Part shown: piece by piece, positions 1 to 6,421 of the stretch | How positions within the stretch are numbered: the stretch's first letter is position 1 | How the letters are laid out: each line of letters begins with the position of its first letter | Translations under genes and position numbers: made by a program | NCBI GenBank assembly: GCA_050251195.1 | Contig: JBFWNG010000001.1 | Coordinates: 186,001-250,000 of the forward strand | Direction of reading: 5' to 3' | Origin: JBFWNG01 sp050251195 | Lineage (GTDB): Bacteria > Bdellovibrionota_B > Oligoflexia > Oligoflexales > Oligoflexaceae | Length of the DNA stretch: 64,000 nucleotides | The notes under the pieces: model-generated | What the model saw: the letters and a program-made list of their open reading frames with translations, nothing else | What the model was told of the DNA's origin: nothing | Databases searched by the model: none

Positions 1-1580
1 TTTATGAAAAGGGTCAACTGATTCTTGCTAAAACCCGCGGCAACGGCCGATTCGGAGAGAACGTCACGGAAAAGGTTCGTTGGATTCCTGACCTTCTTGC
101 CGACCTTCGAGAGGACGTTTCATGTGAAATCAGAGGCGAATTATATTGCAACGAAGAAAACTTTGCAAAACTCGTGTCGGAAATGGTTGCTTTAGGTTTG
201 GAGCGACCCACCAATCCGCGGAACATCGTGGCCGGATTGCTGGGACGGAAAACCTATGTGGAACTTTCCCGCTATATCAGTTTCTTTGCGTTTGACGTTT
301 TGTTTGAAAAACCAAAATTCAAGGCGGAGTGGGAAAAACTGGAGTGGCTCGAACAGAAGGGCTTTGCGCTCCCCAACGCAAAACTTTTATCATCTAATGA
401 GGATCTCTCGCACTATCTTGGCGAAATTAAGACTCAACTCGGCAACCCCGACATTAATATCGACGGTGCCGTCTTTTCGTTCAACGACCTTGCTTTGCAG
501 GATCGGCTAGGGACGACTTCGCACCATCCTCGATACAAGATGTCGTTCAAGTGGCAAGGCCAAACCGCGGTCGCGGAGATTGTCGAGATAACGTGGGCGA
601 CATCGCGTCTTGGAATCGTCACACCGGTTGCGGTGATTGATCCGGTGTTTTTGAGCGGAGCCACGATCACCAACGTAACTCTTCACAACGCGGAACATGT
701 TCGAACGCACAATCTTAAACCGGGCGATCGCATTAAGATTGTTCGATCAGGCGAGGTCATCCCGAAGTTCATTCAGGTAGAGCAAGCGAAGGACGGAACC
801 TACAAATTTCCGATAAAATGTCCATCTTGTCATAGCAAACTTGCGTTCGATGAAATCCGCCTCAAATGCCTTAATTCGGAGGAGTGTCCGGCCCAGAAGT
901 CGCGTTCTATCCTCAATTGGATTCATGCCGCCGAAATCGACGACCTGAGCGACAAACGACTGAATCAAATGATCGAATCAAAACTCGTTGTGGGAATCCC
1001 AGATCTTTACCGTCTTACGATCGAAGATTTCATGACGCTGCCGTTGACTCACGAGAAGATGGCCACAAAGCTCTACAACAATATCCAGAAAAGCAAGAAT
1101 CTTAGTCTTGCCCGATTTCTCACGGGCTTGGGTATAGAAGGCATGGGCATTACTTCTTGGGAGAAGTTGCTGGAGGTATTTCCGAGCCTCGAGGCCTTGC
1201 TCAATGCGCAAGCCGAAGAGATCGCGCAAATAAGTGGATTTGCGGAGAAAACAGCGCAATCGGTGGCGTCGGGACTCGAACGGCACACGCCACTTATTCA
1301 AGAACTTTTATCGGTCGGCGTAAAGCCGGCGCCTGTTCAGCATCGCAAGTTGGGGGAAAAGTTCGAGGGCATGCAAATCGCGATCACGGGCAAACTGTCA
1401 AGGCCACGCGCGGAGGTCGAGAAATACATCAAAGCCCAAGGAGGCAAGCCGTCGACCAGCGTTACTTCCCATACTGACGTTCTCGTGTGTAATGAGACCG
1501 AGACCGCGTCGTCTAAGATGACGAAAGCTAAAGAACTCGGTATTCCCGTTTGGAGCGAGGACAAACTTTACGAGGGTTAA
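1..1580 (+). CDS. ligA: NAD+-dependent DNA ligase, 5'-truncated by window edge; divergent active site
   Basis: This is the C-terminal ~525 residues of a bacterial NAD+-dependent DNA ligase, which seals nicks with 3'-OH and 5'-phosphate ends. The reading frame is open from base 3, so the start and the KxDG adenylation motif lie outside the window. Visible parts in order are the adenylation domain (TRGNG, EIRGELY), an OB fold (IVTPVA, TLHN), a four-cysteine zinc finger (CPSC...KCLNSEECPAQ), helix-hairpin-helix repeats and a C-terminal BRCT domain (near 1360-1560). Several catalytic positions depart from the family: the usual DGVVIK reads DGAVFS, so the lysine corresponding to E. coli LigA Lys290 is serine (477-479), and TRGDG/GEDVT read TRGNG/GENVT. 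It may be a second, divergent ligase rather than the housekeeping enzyme. The family call is secure; activity is uncertain. Confidence 0.9.
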   Translation, partial: YEKGQLILAKTRGNGRFGENVTEKVRWIPDLLADLREDVSCEIRGELYCNEENFAKLVSEMVALGLERPTNPRNIVAGLLGRKTYVELSRYISFFAFDVLFEKPKFKAEWEKLEWLEQKGFALPNAKLLSSNEDLSHYLGEIKTQLGNPDINIDGAVFSFNDLALQDRLGTTSHHPRYKMSFKWQGQTAVAEIVEITWATSRLGIVTPVAVIDPVFLSGATITNVTLHNAEHVRTHNLKPGDRIKIVRSGEVIPKFIQVEQAKDGTYKFPIKCPSCHSKLAFDEIRLKCLNSEECPAQKSRSILNWIHAAEIDDLSDKRLNQMIESKLVVGIPDLYRLTIEDFMTLPLTHEKMATKLYNNIQKSKNLSLARFLTGLGIEGMGITSWEKLLEVFPSLEALLNAQAEEIAQISGFAEKTAQSVASGLERHTPLIQELLSVGVKPAPVQHRKLGEKFEGMQIAITGKLSRPRAEVEKYIKAQGGKPSTSVTSHTDVLVCNETETASSKMTKAKELGIPVWSEDKLYEG

Positions 1581-1593
1581 AACCTCCCAATCT

Positions 1594-1682
1594 CGTCATC
1601 CTGAGCGATCGAGATATTTCGCTTCGCTCAACATGACGGGTGGTTGGTAAGTCGTCATCCTGAGCCAAAGGCGAAGGATCTC
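1594..1682. repeat. Dispersed CATCCTGAGCGAAGGATCT-type repeat, hairpin plus second copy
   Basis: Downstream of the ligase, 1594-1638 forms an imperfect hairpin: CGTCATCCTGAGCGA pairs with the complement of TCGCTCAACATGACG, 13 of 15 positions. A second related half, CGTCATCCTGAGC...GAAGGATCT, follows at 1652-1679 and abuts the stop of the next gene on the opposite strand. Related pieces occur at 3509-3527, 5958-5984 and 31637-31665, so this is a dispersed intergenic family. It sits between converging genes and could also end transcription. Confidence 0.7.
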
Positions 1683-2607
1683 ACTTCACGGCAGAACTAT
1701 CATAAACAAACGAAACGAAATCGTTGGGCTTTACGTAGCTATCATCGAAGTAGGTGTCGTTATACTCGGCTGACAAATTCGCCTCTAGAATCTCGTCCCT
1801 GGTTTTACCTGCCTGTTTCATAGCGTTGGTCTTGTTACGTACATCTTCGAGCATGGCGATATAGGCCTTCACTTCCTCAAGATCTGAAACATTCGAATGA
1901 CCGGCGATAACCTTTGTATCTTTATTGATCATGGCAGCCACTTTTTTCATGGCAGCAATCAGCGCATCGATCGATCCGTTGCTGTCTAAGTCCAAATACG
2001 GGTAGGCTGAGTTACTGTAAAGGTCTCCCAACTCTATAATGTTGCTTTTCCTAAAGTAGACAACGGAGTCACCGTCCGTATGCGCGTTGGGCGCTAGAAA
2101 TATTTCAATTTGCTCTCCGCCAAAACTAAGATCCATTTTGGTCTTGTAGGTTTTCTTAGGTCGGCCCTCTTCAGCAATCGGCAGGGTCGTAGCCTTGTCA
2201 AATCGGGTGTACTGCTTAGAACTCAAACGCTTAAGAGTGTTCTCGTGTGCAATGATCGTGGTCCCGTCCTTGCCAAAGCTAACATTAGTCCCCACATGGT
2301 CGGGATGCCAATGGGTGTTGATAATATATTTCACTGGTTTCGAAGAAAGCGCCGCGACTTCCTTTCGAACCTGTTCTGCGGACGTTTCATATTCGCTGTC
2401 CACAAGCAGAACACCATCGGCTCCTACAAATGCTAAAAAATCACCGTTAGGCCCTTGAAACAAATAAAAATTCTTCGCAACTTCCGTCTTCGTAATGGTT
2501 ACGGCATCAGGGTCGGGGATGTTTGTAGCGGCGGCGCTTGAGCCTGTATTAATCGTGTTGCAGCCGATATTAAGGAAGAGTACCAAAGCAGGGACCAAAT
2601 ATTTCAT
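1681..2607 (-). CDS. Metallo-beta-lactamase-fold hydrolase, predicted lipoprotein
   Basis: A 308-residue exported protein with a lipobox ending at Cys16 (LNIGC), so it is probably lipid-anchored. The metallo-beta-lactamase signature HWHPDH is at residues 99-104, preceded by the strand GVLLVDSEY. Further metal-ligand candidates are NAHTDGDS and the late AGHSN. The spacing resembles class-B-like hydrolases that are not dedicated beta-lactamases (the QuiP/AIM-like groups), so the substrate cannot be named; an ester, lactone or beta-lactam is possible. It is transcribed alone. The ATG start is supported by the signal peptide that follows it directly. The fold is confident, the substrate unknown. 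Confidence 0.8.
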   Translation of the reverse strand: MKYLVPALVLFLNIGCNTINTGSSAAATNIPDPDAVTITKTEVAKNFYLFQGPNGDFLAFVGADGVLLVDSEYETSAEQVRKEVAALSSKPVKYIINTHWHPDHVGTNVSFGKDGTTIIAHENTLKRLSSKQYTRFDKATTLPIAEEGRPKKTYKTKMDLSFGGEQIEIFLAPNAHTDGDSVVYFRKSNIIELGDLYSNSAYPYLDLDSNGSIDALIAAMKKVAAMINKDTKVIAGHSNVSDLEEVKAYIAMLEDVRNKTNAMKQAGKTRDEILEANLSAEYNDTYFDDSYVKPNDFVSFVYDSSAVK

Positions 2608-2796
2608 GTAAAACTGCCTTTCCGTTTTCGCTGATCTCGTTTTCCGTGATCCCCAGCGCAGAAGGTGGTTCGGGGATTGTCATGTGTTTTATATTACAGG
2701 CGAAACGCGAAATAGGAAATGCTTTCTTAGGTCCTTACTCCTGTTCTCATGTGCGGGCGCCGTACCTTTTTCATAAGCGTCGTAGGCGCGTCGAGG

Positions 2797-2843
2797 ATGT
2801 CCCAATTTTTCACCGTTCTTGGAATGGTGAAATTTCGGGACAT
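2797..2843. repeat. 47-bp palindrome, copy A
   Basis: Arms ATGTCCCAATTTTTCACC and GGTGAAATTTCGGGACAT (15 of 18 pair) around the 11-base centre GTTCTTGGAAT. On the minus strand it encodes the last residues CPEISPFQER and the stop of the HNH remnant. Confidence 0.85.
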
Positions 2844-3130
2844 ATCTTTTTTGCCACGAACCCTTTCCCGAACGCATACTCCGCATGAAGCCTATTATGA
2901 GCCCTGCACAATAGCCTGATATTTTCAGCATCGTCAGAACTCCCGCCGAGCGCAAAGGGCCTCCGGTGATCGTATTCAAGGCATCTTCTCCGTGCAACGG
3001 TATCCGTCGCTTGTTTTAAATGTGCATTGCCCTTGATCCCGTCTCCACACAACAGACCTAACTGCTTGGGGAATGTACCGGGTGACTTTGCTTTTTTTCG
3101 GTGCATGGATTGGCGCCGTATTGCACGAAA
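2810..3130 (-). pseudogene. HNH endonuclease remnant, N-terminus lost and frameshifted
   Basis: The C-terminal HNH domain matches the intact gene at 29489-30568: LEYDHRRPFALGGSS, ENIRLLCRAHNRLHAE and the end ICPEISPFQER. Upstream, homology continues in another frame (RYIPQAV, VVWRRDQGQCTF, TSDGYRCTEK). The switch falls where the intact gene has four more bases, between GAGAA and CTTGA near 2983, so a 4-base deletion is the likely cause. Nothing resembling residues 1 to about 265 of the intact protein is present. The remnant runs on the minus strand and its stop lies inside palindrome copy A. It should not make a functional enzyme. Confidence 0.75.
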
Positions 3131-3286
3131 GTAGGCTCGAAGCAGATTAAATCAATTCTGGCAAAATTGATCGTGCTGAAGGTTTGAAACGATTGTTTAC
3201 ATTCGCTTTAAGAGATTACTGCATTGATGCGCGAAGCTAGTAGATAAAATGTGTCAAGAACAAAATCCGAACTCGTGAACAATCGA

Positions 3287-3333
3287 ATGTCCCGTTTTTT
3301 CACCAGTCCTGGAATGGTGAAAAAACGGGACGT
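3287..3333. repeat. 47-bp palindrome, copy B
   Basis: Arms ATGTCCCGTTTTTTCACC and GGTGAAAAAACGGGACGT (17 of 18 pair) around AGTCCTGGAAT. It marks the outer, gene-distal edge of the decayed element. Confidence 0.85.
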
Positions 3334-3413
3334 TGATCGCGAGCCCGTTGTCATAGGATCCCTCGTTCACATATTACGATATTGAGCAGCCTATGTTGCT
3401 TGCGCCCGACCCT

Positions 3414-3489
3414 TTCAGCGTTTCCCAACCTCAGCGTTTCCGCGATCTCTTAATTGAACGCGGAGGCGCGGAATAAAGGAAACGCAGAA
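3414..3489. repeat. Imperfect hairpin repeat, CGCGGA...GGAAACGC family, copy 1
   Basis: Two 31-base arms (3414-3444 and 3459-3489) are inverted copies with about 22 of 31 positions matching. The core words are CGCGGA, CGC and GGAAACGC. A better-preserved member is at 39943-40012. Both are intergenic. Confidence 0.6.
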
Positions 3490-3508
3490 GGTATTGTCCG
3501 ACAGGTTG

Positions 3509-3527
3509 GAGCGAAGCGAAGGATCTC
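3509..3527. repeat. Fragment of the dispersed GAGCGAAGCGAAGGATCT repeat
   Basis: GAGCGAAGCGAAGGATCT here matches the second half of the repeat seen downstream of the ligase and, inverted, at 5958-5984. It lies just before the stop of the next minus-strand gene. Confidence 0.55.
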
Positions 3528-3541
3528 CCGTCACGTGAAGC

Positions 3542-4522
3542 CTAAGGGCAGGATCTTAACGATTCGCACTGCAATGTTTTGGTTACGGTCTTACCTGTTC
3601 GTTTATATTTCGCTTCATAGTCCACCTGGTTGGTGCCCGGAGGAAAATCGGTGAGGTGTACGTCATAGGCTGCTTCTTTGAGGCGGATATGGATTTCGTC
3701 GTGCATGTTGTGGTGTGACCAAATGTATTGAAAACCGCCATCGGGTTGTTTAAAGTCTTCTGGTTTATTCCACTCATGCGAAATCGTGCCACCGGCATCT
3801 GGGTTGTCGTCCGCAATAGTTGTCCAAATAGGTCTGATGGCGGTGGATCGGTCGATGGTGAGATACTCGCATGACTTCATCTGGAATTTTACGGTGTCAA
3901 TTTTAAACGTGCTCTCTTTGAGCGTTTCATTGAAACCGCATTCGCTGCTGGTCTGTGGGAAGGTGCCCTCGCCGGGTAAGAAACTCCCTGCGATGACATC
4001 GTTGCCGTAGTAAATAGGAGCTCCACTTCTGATTCTGCCCGCGCCAAATCCGACAAAGGTCACACCGCCGCTTTTCCACGAGCGGAGAATAAAGTACCCG
4101 GGACCACTCGCGTTTTCCTGAATGGGAAACTTACCTATCACGTTGAGGTTGGAGCTATCACCGAAGAGTGCTTCAGCGAGACCGTCGGTTTGAAGCATCT
4201 GAGGTTCTTTCACGTCGAAGAATACGGGGCCTTCGAGAAGTCTGACTCGTACCACGGAGAAATTCGTTTCGTCTCGGTAACAAAGATCAATTTGCGCTTG
4301 TCGCTCGGATTCGGGTGGTACGCCTCGGAACTCAAGCGACGGGAATTCGGGAAATGTGAAGACGGTCGGATAAGATAGTTCTTCTTGCTTTGTAAGAGTA
4401 AAGGCAACGACGTCGCCGCCGGTGCATGTTAGGTCCGACGACTTAACGAAGGATCCCTTTTGCGTTGTCTTGCAAGCACTCAAAGCGGCGCCGATAACGA
4501 TAAGATAAACGACAGATTTCAT
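3542..4522 (-). CDS. Predicted lipoprotein of unknown function
   Basis: A 326-residue protein that I do not recognise. It begins with a lipoprotein signal peptide, lipobox ending at Cys17 (AALSACK), after a strong ribosome-binding site (GGGAAGGAA next to the ATG). The mature part has six scattered cysteines and no long hydrophobic segment, so it is probably anchored on the periplasmic face. The mid and C-terminal parts look beta-rich. It is divergent from the metallophosphoesterase gene, and the two starts are separated by about 108 bases. No partner or pathway can be named. A secreted, membrane-tethered product is likely; the function is open. Confidence 0.75.
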   Translation of the reverse strand: MKSVVYLIVIGAALSACKTTQKGSFVKSSDLTCTGGDVVAFTLTKQEELSYPTVFTFPEFPSLEFRGVPPESERQAQIDLCYRDETNFSVVRVRLLEGPVFFDVKEPQMLQTDGLAEALFGDSSNLNVIGKFPIQENASGPGYFILRSWKSGGVTFVGFGAGRIRSGAPIYYGNDVIAGSFLPGEGTFPQTSSECGFNETLKESTFKIDTVKFQMKSCEYLTIDRSTAIRPIWTTIADDNPDAGGTISHEWNKPEDFKQPDGGFQYIWSHHNMHDEIHIRLKEAAYDVHLTDFPPGTNQVDYEAKYKRTGKTVTKTLQCESLRSCP

Positions 4523-4554
4523 TTCCTTCCCCGCATTCCTAAATAATCAGATGT

Positions 4555-4583
4555 TTGATTGAAAATGGAATTGAGATTATAAT
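4555..4583 (+). promoter_or_regulatory. Sigma70-type promoter for the metallophosphoesterase gene
   Basis: TTGATT (4555-4560) and a perfect TATAAT (4578-4583) are separated by 17 bases, about 47 bases before the ATG at 4631. Confidence 0.6.
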
Positions 4584-4630
4584 ATCAGAAAATCTCATCA
4601 TACTGTCACTAGATATCAGGGGAGCTATAC

Positions 4631-5944
4631 ATGCGGACTTTAGGATTTTTTATTGGCCTATTGGCAATAGGCTGTCGCAGTTCATCGCCCGTTTCGGAGA
4701 GTTTTGACGAGGTTTCGGTCAGTAGCATGAAAGTTATGGCTATTGGAGATATTCAGCAAATGGATTACATGACACTAAATTCATCAGCAGAGCCGTTCAC
4801 AAAGGAGGAATGGCTTGCTGAAGGTAAACATAAACTTAAGACAAAGATATTGGATGACCTGAAGCCGTACGAACTTATTCCTTCGATTGAAAACCTAAGT
4901 CACATCTTGCAAGTCGGCGACATCGTCGATCTTAACAATGCCCTGAGGCTTGATATTGATGGTGAGGAGCTGAGTCCGCCCTACGATGAATGGAAGACGG
5001 TTTTTGAACGGTTCCCAAGCAATATGCAGATGTACGGCACCATCGGTAACCATGAAACCTACAAGACAATGAAGTATATTGACCTTATCAAGGTCGGCGA
5101 TAATGAGCTGAAGGTCGACGGTAATAAGATGGTGCGTGAATTCAACTCGCCACAGCAACGAATGGATATTCTAAAGACGAAATATCCACCGGTTGCCGGG
5201 GATCGCGTTTTCTTCGGTGAAGCAGGGTCAGGTAGTTACTTCGTCAATTTTGCCAATTATTGTCTATTTTCCTTAGATGGTAACGACCTTTTAAAGGGTA
5301 GAGGTCTGACCTTGGAAAATGTAGCTGAGTATGCGCAAAGTAAAATAAAGACCCTGGATGAATGGAAGCCGTTTTTCGAAGCCCATTTGCGCAAAAATTG
5401 TTCGACAGAAAATAACGACGTTTGGACCCCAAAGAAACCGACCATCATAACGATCCACTTTCCTGTCTTCTCTGCGCTCGCAAGAGGCGAGGATATTTTT
5501 CACGATGGAAGCGATTACTTATCGGACGTTGCCTCACACTTTGTCGAGCTTGCAAACCACTATAACTTCGCTTTGGTTCTTTCAGGGCACGAACACTTTT
5601 ACTTCCGCTATCTCAACGATAAGGGGCGTACCGACGCAGGATATCAAGATCTCAAACCAAAATCAGCGTATGTGACAATCGGCAATTTTGGGGTGACCAT
5701 GGGCGCTGACGGACACAGCCAGGCTAAAAAGATTAGGGGAGCATCTCCGAGGATAGATTTAACGAAAAATGGGCAAGATTTTGTTCTTCACGAGGGCCCT
5801 CATTATGCAGTTCTCGACATTGCCAACAATAAAATCGACTACACGGCCTTTCGATTCTCCGAGTCGACCAAGGAATGGGAAGCTCAACCGTTCGATAAAT
5901 TTTCGATTGGACTCGGTGCTAATGGAGAGTGGTCGGTTGAGTAG
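4631..5944 (+). CDS. Metallophosphoesterase, predicted lipoprotein
   Basis: A 437-residue calcineurin-like phosphoesterase that should hydrolyse phosphomono- or diesters at a two-metal centre outside the cytoplasm. The signal peptide ends in a lipobox at Cys15 (LLAIGC). The family motifs appear in order: MAIGDIQ, VGDIVD, GNHE, a histidine strand TIHFPVF, and SGHEH. That makes a complete metal site. The ATG follows AGGGGAGC at good spacing. It is a single gene with its own promoter, followed by a repeat. The substrate cannot be inferred; extracellular acid phosphatases and nucleotidases share the fold. Confidence 0.85.
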   Translation: MRTLGFFIGLLAIGCRSSSPVSESFDEVSVSSMKVMAIGDIQQMDYMTLNSSAEPFTKEEWLAEGKHKLKTKILDDLKPYELIPSIENLSHILQVGDIVDLNNALRLDIDGEELSPPYDEWKTVFERFPSNMQMYGTIGNHETYKTMKYIDLIKVGDNELKVDGNKMVREFNSPQQRMDILKTKYPPVAGDRVFFGEAGSGSYFVNFANYCLFSLDGNDLLKGRGLTLENVAEYAQSKIKTLDEWKPFFEAHLRKNCSTENNDVWTPKKPTIITIHFPVFSALARGEDIFHDGSDYLSDVASHFVELANHYNFALVLSGHEHFYFRYLNDKGRTDAGYQDLKPKSAYVTIGNFGVTMGADGHSQAKKIRGASPRIDLTKNGQDFVLHEGPHYAVLDIANNKIDYTAFRFSESTKEWEAQPFDKFSIGLGANGEWSVE

Positions 5945-5957
5945 TGGGGTTGATTGA

Positions 5958-5984
5958 GAGATCCTTCGCTGCGCTCAGGATGAC
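5958..5984. repeat. Dispersed repeat, inverted copy (AGATCCTTCGC...CAGGATGAC)
   Basis: The complement of this segment is GTCATCCTGAGCGCAGCGAAGGATCT, the family form seen at 1594-1682. It lies between the converging ends of the metallophosphoesterase and rel operons and could pair as a hairpin. Confidence 0.65.
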
Positions 5985-6022
5985 AAGGATGACGAAGATT
6001 CAGAATGATCGATGATTCAGAA

Positions 6023-6421
6023 TTACGGCCTTGACCAATCAAGCTTGCCTTTGTGAATTTCCGGAAAGCAGCGCTTCTTGTCGTCCGTGCAAACAAAGCT
6101 ATTCACCGTGTATTCGGTGGAACCTTTTGAGCCAATGGCTGGAGTGGCGCTAACTTGAAATCCTGGAATCTTGTTGTCGAAGTCTTTGGACTCAAAGGTG
6201 CCGTTGGTGTCTTTCAAACCAAGTGCGGCGGGTTGGGTAAGCGTGAGTTTCCATGGGCCGTCCTTGGTGATCTGGATGCCCTTGTTGGGTTCGATCTTGA
6301 ATTCTAGGATGAGCGTTTTTTTGTCGTCGGATACCTTGGACGTCGCGGTGAGTTTGGAATGTACGGGTTCGAACAATGCTAGCTGAAGAGCGGCAAGGAT
6401 GACTAACGGTAACAGTTTCAA
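6023..6421 (-). CDS. Small secreted protein, possibly DsbD-N-terminal-like
   Basis: A 132-residue protein with a signal peptide (LLPLVILAALQLALF) and a beta-rich mature part. A late two-cysteine segment (FVCTDDKKRCFPE) recalls the periplasmic alpha domain of DsbD-type thiol-disulfide proteins, but the match is weak. There is no ATG; the start is a TTG at 6419-6421 overlapping the TGA of rel as TTGA. AGGAGG lies five bases upstream, so translation is probably coupled to rel. It is the last gene of the yicC-gmk-rel set. A role in oxidative folding is only a suggestion. Confidence 0.7.
   Translation of the reverse strand: MKLLPLVILAALQLALFEPVHSKLTATSKVSDDKKTLILEFKIEPNKGIQITKDGPWKLTLTQPAALGLKDTNGTFESKDFDNKIPGFQVSATPAIGSKGSTEYTVNSFVCTDDKKRCFPEIHKGKLDWSRP

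Larger units (their letters stand above)
2797..3333 (-). mobile_element. Decayed, internally deleted copy of the HNH/palindrome element
   Basis: A 537-base segment bounded by two copies of the 47-bp palindrome (2797-2843 and 3287-3333). Between them lies a frameshifted remnant of the HNH gene found intact at 29489-30568. The bases just inside the outer palindrome (TGTCAAGAACAAAAT at about 3253) resemble those at the same place in the intact element (TGTCAAGGACTAAATT near 30767), so both gene-distal ends are related. About 0.8 kb of the N-terminal coding part is missing relative to the 1362-base intact element. Mobility is inferred from the shared boundaries and is not shown directly. Confidence 0.6.
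2608..3541. other. Long noncoding stretch with a decayed element and repeats
   Basis: No intact gene is seen in this 934-base gap. It holds a shortened HNH element (2797-3333), an imperfect hairpin repeat (3414-3489) and a fragment of the GAAGGATCT repeat family (3509-3527). The rest, including 2608-2796 and 3334-3413, shows no coding potential I can support. The 5' leader of the metallo-beta-lactamase-fold gene must lie near 2608-2650. Confidence 0.6.

Noticed and set aside
2797..2843. 47-bp palindromes as ordinary rho-independent terminators
   Set aside because: No T-run follows, two copies lie upstream of genes, and all four are tied to HNH sequences.
2689..2997. 102-codon open frame across the HNH remnant
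   Set aside because: Different frame from the conserved HNH residues and crosses the palindrome; no homology.
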